Below are positions 21,816 through 27,975 of a DNA stretch of 27,975 nucleotides, piece after piece. The translations under genes and the position numbers were made by a program. The DNA is from an uncultured Oscillibacter sp. (lineage in GTDB: Bacteria; Bacillota; Clostridia; Oscillospirales; Oscillospiraceae), in assembly GCA_910587875.1 (NCBI GenBank), contig CAJUOD010000029.1:1-27975 (forward strand), written 5' to 3'. Each line of letters starts with the position of its first letter. The first letter of the stretch is position 1. A model generated the notes under the pieces. That model saw only the letters and a program-made list of their open reading frames with translations. It made no database searches and was not told where the DNA came from.

Positions 21816-24092
21816 ATGCCCGCTCCCCGCTCCGCCTCCGGCAGCAGGGCCGAAGACCTGTTCATCGAACTGTTCAGCGAGGCCTTCGGCGCCGAGAAGG
21901 CCGGATACCTCTATTCCCAATACCACTTTTACGACATCTACCAGAACAGCCGCTATGCCGACTTTGTTTTGGAAAACAACGGGCGGCGGATTGCCATCGA
22001 AATTGACGACGAGGGTTCCCACCACAAAAGCCTGGTGGCCTCCGGCAAATTCTACGATGACCTTCTCAAGCAGAACAGCATGATTTACATGGGCTGGGAC
22101 GTGTACCGCTGGGCGGTGCGGCAGATGCAGCTTCAGCCGGAGCTGGTGAAGGACGAGCTCCGGCTATTCCTAGGCCGCCGCCCCCGGCTTCGGGAGATTG
22201 AGGACTACCTGCCTACTCAGCGGGGCCGGGCGCTGGACGGCGCAAACCTGGAGCTGAAGGAGCACCAGCGGGAGGCGCTGGACGTTCTGGAGGCCATGCG
22301 GAGCCGCAGGGAGACCATCGCCCTGCTCTGCCACGCCACAGGGACCGGCAAGACGGTGACGGCGGTGCTGGACGCCAAGCGCCTGGGCGGCAGGACGCTG
22401 TTCCTGGCCCACACCCAGGAGCTGTTGGAACAGGCGGCGGAGACCTTTCTGGCGCTATGGCCCGAGGCAACGGTAGGCCGCTACCAGGAGGCCGTCAAGG
22501 AGCCGGAGGCTCACGTGGTCTGCGGCAGCGTGCAGAGCGTGGCCCTGCATCTGGACCGCTTCAAGGACGACGAATTTGACTATCTCATCATCGACGAGGC
22601 CCACCACGCGGCGGCGGACACCTACCAGAAGGTGCTGGCGTTCTTCAAGCCTGCCTTTACCCTGGGCCTGACGGCCACGCCGGAGCGGAACGACGACAGG
22701 AGCATCCTGGATATCTTCAAAAATACCGCCCACCGCCTGGACATCCAGACCGCCGTAGAGCTGGGAGAGCTGGTCCCGGTGCGGTGTATCCGCATCCACA
22801 CCAACATCGACCTGACCAAGGTCCGGTTTAACAGCGTCCGCTACAACATCCGGGACCTGGAAACCAAGATTTACGTACCGGAACGAAACCGCCTCATCGT
22901 GGACACCTGGCTCCAATACGCCCAGGGACGGCGGACGGTGGTGTTCTGCGCCTCGGTCTGGCACGCCGAGGAGATCGCCAAGCTCTTTCAAGAGGCTGGA
23001 GTCCCCGCCGCCGCCGTGTCCGGCGGCATGAAGCGTTCGGAACGGGAGGAGTTTCAGGACAAATTCGTCCGCCGGGACATTCTGGTGCTCTGCGCCTGCG
23101 ACCTCCTCAACGAGGGCTGGGACTGCCCGGAAATCGAGGTGCTGTTCATGGCCCGGCCCACCATGTCCCGGGTGCTGTACACTCAGCAGCTGGGCCGGGG
23201 AATGCGGCTGTACGAGGGCAAGGAGAGCCTGATGGTCTTCGATTTCGTGGACAACGCCAGCCAGTACAACACGCCCATGTCCCTTCACCGTCTGTTCAAG
23301 CTGCGGAAGTACCGGGCGGGGGAGCTGGTCCTGTCGCCCTGGGACAAGCGGGCGGTGGAAAACGCCCTCTATGACCGCCGGGAAAAGCCCGCCGCCCTGC
23401 TGGATTGGCCCATCGACGCCACGGACTATGAGCTGGTGGACGTGTTCAACTGGCAGGAGGAAGCGGAGGGCATGATCTCCCAGATGGAGTTTGTCCGCCG
23501 GGTGGACGTGCAGGCAGAGACCATCGAGCGGTATGTCCGGGAGGGAAAGCTGGTCCCGGACCTGGCGGTCCCCATGAGCGAGCACCGGGTCTTCAAATAT
23601 TTCAAGGAAGAGACTCTGGAGAGGTACGCCAGGGCCTACGGCTGGACACTGATCGACGACTCCAACCGGAAGAGCTTGTTCCTGGACATGATCCGGAAAA
23701 TGGATATGAGCTACTCCTATAAGCCGGTTTTAATCAAGGCGGTTCTGCGGTATGCCGACGAAAAGGGCCGGGTGAAGCTGTCGGACATTGCGGACTACTT
23801 TCGGTCCTACTACGAGGGGCGGCGGGCCGCCGGGATGACGGTGGAGAAGGCCAACAGCATCTTTGCCAAAGGCGGATACACCAACAGCGAGGCTCAGCGG
23901 AATATCCTAGCCAATCCCTTTAAGCGGTTCGAGGGCATGCAGATGCTCCGCCACACCCGGACCCTGGGCATCATCCAGGTGGACGAGGCGGTCTGGAAGC
24001 GGCTGAACAAAGAAGAAAAAGCTGAGATGGAGAAAATCTGCGAGGAGAAGCTGGAGGCGTATTATCAGAGATTGGAAAAGCCCCCAAAATAA
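21816..24092 (+). CDS. DUF559-like nuclease fused to SF2 DEAD/DEAH helicase
   Basis: This 758-aa protein has two parts. Residues about 10-115 are a Vsr/DUF559-like PD-(D/E)XK nuclease: D49 (RYADFVLENN), IAIEIDDEGSHH with E62-x-D64 in place of the usual E-x-K, and YMGWDVYRW. Residues about 145-500 are a superfamily II helicase: Walker A ATGTGKT (174-180), DEAHH (about 258-262), GLTATPER (about 283-290), LLNEGWDCPEIE and TQQLGRGMRLYEG (motif VI). A C-terminal region of about 250 residues has no clear family. Such fusions resemble type I/III restriction translocases and stand-alone defence helicases. ATG 21816 is chosen because GAGGTG is eight bases upstream; GTG 21807 lies within that RBS. No methyltransferase adjoins it on this side apart from the island enzyme. 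Confidence 0.93.
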   Translation: MPAPRSASGSRAEDLFIELFSEAFGAEKAGYLYSQYHFYDIYQNSRYADFVLENNGRRIAIEIDDEGSHHKSLVASGKFYDDLLKQNSMIYMGWDVYRWAVRQMQLQPELVKDELRLFLGRRPRLREIEDYLPTQRGRALDGANLELKEHQREALDVLEAMRSRRETIALLCHATGTGKTVTAVLDAKRLGGRTLFLAHTQELLEQAAETFLALWPEATVGRYQEAVKEPEAHVVCGSVQSVALHLDRFKDDEFDYLIIDEAHHAAADTYQKVLAFFKPAFTLGLTATPERNDDRSILDIFKNTAHRLDIQTAVELGELVPVRCIRIHTNIDLTKVRFNSVRYNIRDLETKIYVPERNRLIVDTWLQYAQGRRTVVFCASVWHAEEIAKLFQEAGVPAAAVSGGMKRSEREEFQDKFVRRDILVLCACDLLNEGWDCPEIEVLFMARPTMSRVLYTQQLGRGMRLYEGKESLMVFDFVDNASQYNTPMSLHRLFKLRKYRAGELVLSPWDKRAVENALYDRREKPAALLDWPIDATDYELVDVFNWQEEAEGMISQMEFVRRVDVQAETIERYVREGKLVPDLAVPMSEHRVFKYFKEETLERYARAYGWTLIDDSNRKSLFLDMIRKMDMSYSYKPVLIKAVLRYADEKGRVKLSDIADYFRSYYEGRRAAGMTVEKANSIFAKGGYTNSEAQRNILANPFKRFEGMQMLRHTRTLGIIQVDEAVWKRLNKEEKAEMEKICEEKLEAYYQRLEKPPK

Positions 24093-24098
24093 TGGGGG
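24081..24098 (+). terminator. Weak stem-loop at the helicase stop codon
   Basis: CCCCC (24081-24085) and GGGGG (24094-24098) can pair across the stop codon with an 8-nt loop. Only two T follow, so termination is doubtful. Confidence 0.3.
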
Positions 24099-24127
24099 TT
24101 GACAAACCTTCCCGCAGATGCTATACT
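24099..24127 (+). promoter_or_regulatory. Promoter of the ParB-like gene leader
   Basis: TTGACA (24099-24104) and TATACT (24122-24127) are separated by 17 bases, close to the consensus. The start codon is 310 bases downstream, which leaves a very long 5' leader. Confidence 0.87.
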
Positions 24128-24437
24128 CCACACTACAGCAACATAATTGGAATTTATTGTATTACTTGGTTCTATTCTAACAGGCTTTCTCGAAAGAGAT
24201 TGGATTTTACTAACAGGTTTATGCTGTGCCCCAGGCGCGTTTGTGCCTGGGGTAAAAGTACATGACCGTCCAATCAGATACTTTTCGGGGAAGTTTGCCA
24301 TGACTTCAGTTTGAACGAGCAAGCCAGGAAAAGCATACGGCACAGCGCCAAGCAAGGTTGCCTGCCAGGAACCGGATTGGGTAGAACGGCAACTCCCCGG
24401 CGAACGCTCACAAAATCAAACTGAAAGGAATGGTGAT
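24128..24437 (+). ncRNA. Long structured 5' leader (candidate regulatory RNA)
   Basis: About 300 bases without an open frame. Visible elements are direct repeats CTAACAGG (24177-24184 and 24210-24217), a perfect 8-bp hairpin CCCCAGGC/GCCTGGGG (24229-24236 with 24245-24252), and two interleaved long-range pairings: 24288-24300 with 24389-24399 (imperfect), and a perfect 10-bp TTCAGTTTGA (24305-24314) with TCAAACTGAA (24416-24425). The last one touches the ribosome binding site AAAGGA ahead of the TTG start. The A-B-A'-B' order means a pseudoknot or mutually exclusive folds. I do not recognise it as a known riboswitch. Confidence 0.5.
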
Positions 24438-25319
24438 TTGAAAAACACAAAAACCGAATACACAAGCGACCAGCGGACGCCCGTCGTCCTGCCGGAGATG
24501 GAACAACTGCTCCCGCCTCTCAGCGCGGAGCAGTTTTCTTCGTTGGAGCGGGACATCCTGGAAAGCGGCTGCTATGCGCCCATTATCATCAATGAGGACC
24601 TAGTCATTGTCGACGGACACAACCGCTTCCGGATCTGCGAAAAGCATGGCCTGCCGTTCAGAATGCTGGTGTTTTCCTTTGCCGACTTGCTGGAGGCAAA
24701 ACAATGGGCATTGGAGACCCAGCGGGGACGGCGGAATCTCTCCCTTTGGGAGCTGGGACAAATCGCGCTGAAGCTGAAACCAGAGCTGGAAACGGCAGGC
24801 AAAGCCCGCCAAGGCCGCCGGACAGACCTTTCGGTGAATTCACCGAAAAGTCACACGCCGTTCGATACGCGAAAGGAAATGGCCCAGGCCGTCGGAATCG
24901 GGGAACAGACCATGGGCCGGATCGCGCGGCTGTCGGAGGACGCCCCTCAGGCACTAAAGGACGCTTTAGAACGGAAAGAAGTATCCGTCAATCGGGGCTG
25001 GAAAATTCTAAAGGCTCTCCAGCAGCTGCCGGAAAAGGATTGGGAACCCACTGCGGCCGAGATGATTGCGGCTGTACGGGAGATCGACCGAATTGACGCC
25101 GAGGCCGACCGAAGGGGAAAAATCGCGTCCCTGTTCTGCAAGGCATATGAAAGGGCTGTCCTGCTGACGCCCACCGCGGAAAACATCCGCTACTGGGTAG
25201 AAGGTACCCGCATGAGGCCGGAGGAAATTGAAGATTCCATAAAGGAGTCCTACGAGCTGGCGCGGGTATTCCAAACCGTTGGGGATATCCTAAAACTGGA
25301 GTTCTTGCCTCATCAATAA
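24438..25319 (+). CDS. ParB/sulfiredoxin-fold N-terminal domain DNA-binding protein
   Basis: This 293-aa protein has a ParB-like nuclease/NTP-binding domain at about residues 15-100, with the DGHNRF motif (59-64, the family DGxxR) and YAPIIINEDLVIVDG. A KorB/HTH-like stretch follows (KEMAQAVGIGEQTMGRIARL, about 150-175) and then a helical tail. Such proteins occur on plasmids and integrative elements of Clostridia, apparently in replication or maintenance control rather than in chromosome partitioning; no ParA is next to it. Translation starts at TTG 24438, because the preceding ATG in that frame is followed by a stop and AAAGGA sits about nine bases upstream. It has a near-consensus promoter and a long structured leader. 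Confidence 0.85.
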   Translation: MKNTKTEYTSDQRTPVVLPEMEQLLPPLSAEQFSSLERDILESGCYAPIIINEDLVIVDGHNRFRICEKHGLPFRMLVFSFADLLEAKQWALETQRGRRNLSLWELGQIALKLKPELETAGKARQGRRTDLSVNSPKSHTPFDTRKEMAQAVGIGEQTMGRIARLSEDAPQALKDALERKEVSVNRGWKILKALQQLPEKDWEPTAAEMIAAVREIDRIDAEADRRGKIASLFCKAYERAVLLTPTAENIRYWVEGTRMRPEEIEDSIKESYELARVFQTVGDILKLEFLPHQ

Positions 25320-25337
25320 GGAAAAATCAGAGGTGTT

Positions 25338-25370
25338 AGGTGTCATGTATTGACACCTTGTCTGTTTTTT
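25338..25370 (+). terminator. Candidate terminator after the ParB-like gene
   Basis: A perfect 8-bp stem (25338-25345 with 25351-25358) and a TGTAT loop are followed, six bases later, by a run of six T (25365-25370). The gap before the T run makes it imperfect. Confidence 0.55.
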
Positions 25371-25384
25371 GAGGGCATAATAAA

Positions 25385-25420
25385 CGAGGGCTAGGTGTCA
25401 ATACATTGCACCTAGCCCTC
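25385..25420. repeat. 13-bp inverted repeat sharing sequence with the preceding hairpin
   Basis: CGAGGGCTAGGTG pairs with CACCTAGCCCTCG around an 11-nt loop. In addition, AGGTGTCAATACAT (25393-25406) is the exact reverse complement of ATGTATTGACACCT (25345-25358) in the previous hairpin, so the two elements can pair with each other. On the minus strand the stem is followed by TTTATTAT and could be a leftward terminator. Confidence 0.6.
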
Positions 25421-25472
25421 GGCCTTACCATATTTGTCCTATCATGGGAAAAACCAAACAGACAAGCTGCTG

Positions 25473-25751
25473 ATGACCCGAGAAACGGCCCCTGCCGCCC
25501 CCGGCGGCAGGACCGCAAGCATAGCAAAAATGTACATTTTGCACTTGCGGGGGACCTCCCCTGACCCCTATGCCGCCTACAGGCGGAAGCTAAGCCCGGA
25601 GTATACTGCTCAAGTCAGCAAACCTGCCCCTGTCCGCCCACGTGAGGCCCCGTGTGGGCCTTACCGGCAACCATGGGTCCACGACCCCATACAAGGAACC
25701 AAACACCCCAGCGGGCGCGTATACAGGAATTTCAATCATTCTTACTGGTGA
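25473..25751 (+). CDS. Possible small Pro/Arg/Tyr-rich protein (uncertain)
   Basis: A reading frame from ATG 25473 gives 92 residues (MTRETAPAAPGGRTASIAKM... ending RVYRNFNHSYW). Composition (Pro, Arg, Tyr) and codon choice are not absurd for a basic protein of a mobile element, but no RBS precedes this ATG or the internal ATG 25529, and several hairpins lie within it. I recognise no domain. It is kept at low confidence because the interval is otherwise empty. Confidence 0.25.
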   Translation: MTRETAPAAPGGRTASIAKMYILHLRGTSPDPYAAYRRKLSPEYTAQVSKPAPVRPREAPCGPYRQPWVHDPIQGTKHPSGRVYRNFNHSYW

Positions 25752-25902
25752 AATCTAATCGGCCAAACTGTCACGAAAGGAGGCTTTGGCCATAGACAAG
25801 CTGATTCATCCGCCCTTTTTCTGAACATTCCCGCGCATAAGAAGCGCGGAAAGAACGGAAAATACTTCCAATTATTCACGGAGAAAGGACGGGACCCCCC
25901 AG

Positions 25903-26163
25903 TTGGAAATTAACCCCCATAAAGAAAGCAAGCTGGTGGAGGTCTGGCTCTCGCGGGAGGACCAGGCCAGCCAGGAAGTACAGGCGCGTCTGCGGGAAGT
26001 GTACCGCAGATGCGCGAAAGAAAAATATACCGTAGCGGTGTTCTGTTCCGGCCAGCAGGACCTGGTGGAAGAAACCAGCGCCCTGCTTCGTTACAACCGC
26101 CGCTGCTCCGCTGAGCGGGCCGTCCAGCGGGAAAAGGCCCGAAAGCGGCAGGCATCCCGATGA
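25903..26163 (+). CDS. Small conserved-type protein of mobile elements (86 aa)
   Basis: This 86-aa protein (HKESKLVEVWLSREDQASQE..., YTVAVFCSGQQDLVEETSAL, LLRYNRRCSAERAVQREKAR) looks like the short proteins often found just upstream of large serine recombinases in Clostridia transposons. I know no function for them. It has a mixed alpha-beta middle and a basic helical C-terminus. The start is TTG 25903 with AAAGGA upstream (a little far, about 15 bases); no in-frame ATG exists near the N-terminus. It is read in the same direction as the recombinase, which has its own promoter just after it. Confidence 0.7.
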   Translation: MEINPHKESKLVEVWLSREDQASQEVQARLREVYRRCAKEKYTVAVFCSGQQDLVEETSALLRYNRRCSAERAVQREKARKRQASR

Positions 26164-26186
26164 GAAAAACTGTTCGGCGATTCCGG

Positions 26187-26215
26187 TTGCGTTTTACCAT
26201 CGGCTGTGATACAAT
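26187..26215 (+). promoter_or_regulatory. Promoter of the recombinase gene
   Basis: TTGCGT (26187-26192) and TACAAT (26210-26215) are 17 bases apart. The start codon follows after about 57 bases of AT-rich leader. Confidence 0.7.
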
Positions 26216-26258
26216 ATTATCTGATAAATGAAAACTAAAAATGATATTATTTGACAAA
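26214..26258. repeat. 15-bp imperfect direct repeat before the recombinase gene
   Basis: ATATTATCTGATAAA (26214-26228) and ATATTATTTGACAAA (26244-26258) match at 13 of 15 positions and begin 30 bases apart, in an AT-rich patch inside GC-rich surroundings. They lie over the predicted transcription start and leader of the recombinase, so they may be binding sites for a repressor or for the recombinase itself. Confidence 0.55.
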
Positions 26259-26271
26259 GGACAGACTGTCT

Positions 26272-27927
26272 ATGATTGAACGCTTCGACATCGCCGGATA
26301 CTGCCGCATCTCCGTGGACGAGGAGCTGGACCGGGACAACACCTCCATCGAAAACCAAAAGGCCATCCTCGCGGACTTCGTGAAGCAGAAGTTTCCGGGC
26401 TCCACCCTCACCTTTTACGAGGACCGGGACCGCTCCGGCTACACCTTCGACCAAAGGCCCGGCTACCAGGCCATGCGGCGGGAGCTCATGAGCCACCAAA
26501 AGGACATCCTCATCATCAAGGACTTCTCCCGCTTCTCCCGCCGCAACGGCCGGGGCCTGGTAGAGCTGGAGGACCTCCGGGATGCCGGGGTCCGCATCAT
26601 CTCCGTGGGGGAAAACGTGGACTTCCCCAACGACGACGATTGGCTGAAAATCCAGTTCTACTTTATGATTAACGAAATGCCCGTCACCGACACCAGCAAA
26701 AAAGTGAAAGCGGTCATCAAGCGCCGCCAGCAAGACGGGAAATGGATCTGCGCCGCGCCTTACGGGTACATCGTGGGCAAGCGCCAGGAGTTCGAGATCG
26801 TCCCCACGGAGGCGGAGATTGTCCGGAGAATTTTCCAACTCTACATTGACGGCTGGGGCTACAAAAAAATCGCCAACCAGCTCACCGACGAGGGCGTCCC
26901 CACCCCCCGCATGGCGGAGCGGGACCGGAAGGAGGCCGCCGGGGAGGAGTACAAGCGCACCGTCAAGCCCGCCTGGGCCATCGTGACGGTCCAGGGGATT
27001 TTGGACAACGACTTCTACATCGGCACCCTACGGCAGGGGAAGTACACCCGGAAGAAAATCAACGGCAAAGACGTGCGCCGGGACGAGCTGGACCACATCG
27101 TCCTGGAACGGCACCACCAGGCCATCATTGACTACCGCACCTTCGCCACAGCAAAGGCCCTCCGGGTGGCCCGCTCTACGGCCCACTACCGGGGGCAGAA
27201 GAAGTACGACAACGTCTACTCCGGCTTCCTGGAGTGCGGCGACTGCGGGTCCCCCATGTTTGCCATGAGCCGGAGGGATATCAAGGACGCTTACCGCTGC
27301 GGAGAGTACCACAAGCGGGGCTTGAAAGCCTGCACCAGCCACCACATCCGGGTGGACAAGCTGGACGAGCTGCTGAAAATCTACGTTCAAAAGGTCAAAG
27401 ACAACTCCGCCGCCATGCTGGACCGCCTCAACGCGGACCTGGCCCGGGAGGCGGAGGACGTGGCCGAGACGGAGAAGTCGGCGGAAAACCTGGAAGCGGT
27501 GCTGGCGGACCTCCAGGAGGAATTGAAGGCCACGAAACGCCAGCGCATCCGGGACATCATGAAGCACCCGGACCAGGAGGAGACCCTGGAGGAAACCTAT
27601 GACGAGCTGGAGACCGACCTCCTCCGCCGGATCGAGGGGATTCAGAAGCAAATTGCCATGACGGTGGACAAGCGGAACACCATCATCCAGGTAAACCGGA
27701 CAGCCAAAACCGCCCTGGAGGTCTTCGACGACATCCTGCAAAAGCCCAAGCTGGACCGGAACGACCTCCAGCTCATCATCCAGAAGATCAAGGTCTATGA
27801 GGATCACATTGAGGTGCTGCTGAAAGCGGATATTGATAGCCTGCTGAGAACTGGGGAATGGCCCGCACAGGGGTGCGGGCCTCACAAAGAAGTGCAAGCT
27901 CCCGAAGAAGCCGTTGCCGCAATGAGC
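26272..27927 (+). CDS. Large serine recombinase, 3' partial at contig end
   Basis: At least 552 codons are open with no stop before the contig end. The N-terminal resolvase domain begins IERFDIAGYCRISVDEELDR with catalytic Ser14, followed by the family arginines (YEDRDRSGYTF, IIKDFSRFSRR). A 'Recombinase' domain follows (about residues 165-290: APYGYIVG, YKKIANQLTDEGVPTPR). Then comes a zinc ribbon with Cys322, Cys325, Cys343 and Cys354, and a long coiled coil (about 375-470). This is the TnpX/Tn4451-like layout used by integrative and mobilisable elements to excise and integrate through short attachment sites. ATG 26272 has AAAGG about 13 bases upstream. Translation of the last 16 codons of the window is adapter, not gene. 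Confidence 0.94.
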
Positions 27928-27975
27928 AGATCGGAAGAGCGTCGTGTAGGGAAAGAGTGTAGATCTCGGTGGTCG
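27928..27975 (+). other. Illumina TruSeq adapter sequence (contamination)
   Basis: The last 48 bases begin AGATCGGAAGAGCGTCGTGT and continue exactly as the Illumina TruSeq universal adapter read in reverse complement. They are not part of the genome. Translated in the recombinase frame they give the known adapter peptide RSEERRVGKECRSRWS. Confidence 0.98.

Larger units (their letters stand above)
25320..25902 (+). other. Hairpin-rich, mostly non-coding stretch of the mobile module
   Basis: This roughly 580-base interval holds many stem-loops but no strongly supported gene. The main ones are AGGTGTCA/TGACACCT (25338-25358), a 13-bp stem (about 25385-25420), a 9-bp GC stem near 25491-25511, an imperfect hairpin 25513-25550 around the palindrome AAAATGTACATTTT, GGCCAAA/TTTGGCC (25761-25791) with AAAGGAGG in its loop, and CCGCGC/GCGCGG (25831-25849). 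A possible short reading frame is listed separately. Candidate roles are an origin, a transfer site or a regulatory RNA; the sequence does not decide. Confidence 0.5.
24099..27927 (+). mobile_element. Part of an integrative/mobilisable element (right part missing)
   Basis: A ParB-like protein, a small accessory protein, a hairpin-rich non-coding segment and a large serine recombinase lie together in one orientation. This resembles the end module of Clostridia transposons and integrative elements. The left boundary is not defined by any repeat I could see, and the right part is lost at the contig end. Confidence 0.6.

Noticed and set aside
22455..23585. 376-aa leftward reading frame opposite the helicase
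   Set aside because: It lies entirely inside the helicase, whose SF2 motifs are intact; no start signal.
24128..24437. Small leftward frames (63-96 aa) across the leader
   Set aside because: No RBS and no recognised domain, and they oppose a near-consensus rightward promoter.
27028..27897. 289-aa leftward reading frame near the right end
   Set aside because: Antisense of the serine recombinase, whose zinc-ribbon and coiled-coil regions are well supported on the plus strand.
1..27975. CRISPR arrays, rRNA genes and intact insertion sequences
   Set aside because: No regularly spaced repeats, no rRNA-like segments and no DDE transposase with terminal inverted repeats were seen on reading both strands.

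Overview
The window is about 28 kb of GC-rich Firmicutes DNA. The likely source is a gut Clostridia of the Oscillospiraceae type. The evidence is high GC with strong RBSs (AAGGAGG), a 6S RNA, a piece of the sporulation regulator gene spoVT with a sigma-G-like promoter, a biotin-domain-less carboxyltransferase, and DinJ/YafQ and YegP small genes. Species cannot be read from the sequence. Positions 27928-27975 match the Illumina TruSeq adapter, so the window ends at a contig edge with untrimmed adapter.

Layout. (1) 1-9.3 kb is mostly ordinary chromosome. It holds the 3' end of an oadA/pycB-like gene with its terminator; a leftward PadR-regulated three-gene operon with a visible operator; a 6S RNA gene; a cation diffusion facilitator; a Cys-rich protein; tRNA-Arg(CCU); a three-PepSY membrane protein; and a zinc-ribbon protein. 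It continues with a truncated spoVT followed directly by a dinJ-yafQ toxin-antitoxin pair and a YhcG-type (DUF1016) nuclease. (2) 9.3-10.8 kb holds a YegP-like protein, a 54-aa protein, a GNAT acetyltransferase and a decayed antisense uvrA 3' fragment. (3) 10.9-21.4 kb is a clearly AT-richer island carrying one long same-strand operon: GHKL (MORC/MutL-like) ATPase, Z1-domain helicase-like ATPase, PD-(D/E)XK nuclease (frameshifted), AIPR protein, Dcm-type C5 methyltransferase, Vsr nicking endonuclease and HNH nuclease. The first six overlap or are very closely spaced, and the whole reads as a multi-subunit methylation-linked anti-phage system. (4) 21.4-24.1 kb is GC-rich again, with a MazG-like pyrophosphohydrolase coupled to a nuclease-SF2 helicase fusion. 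(5) 24.1-27.9 kb is a mobile-element module: a ParB-like DNA-binding protein behind a long structured leader, a hairpin-rich mostly non-coding stretch, a small conserved-looking protein and a large serine recombinase cut off by the contig end.

How the genes work together. The island methyltransferase is expected to mark host cytosines. Vsr would repair the T:G mismatches that follow deamination of 5-methylcytosine. The GHKL ATPase, Z1 ATPase, PD-(D/E)XK and HNH proteins would form the restriction arm, with AIPR as a possible abortive-infection effector. The type of system (GHKL ATPase plus helicase plus nuclease linked to methylation) is described in the literature on prokaryotic MORC/paraMORC proteins. 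This exact seven-gene layout, its one-base frameshift and its flanking defence genes are what deserve follow-up. All functions are inferred from motifs and context; no search was run.
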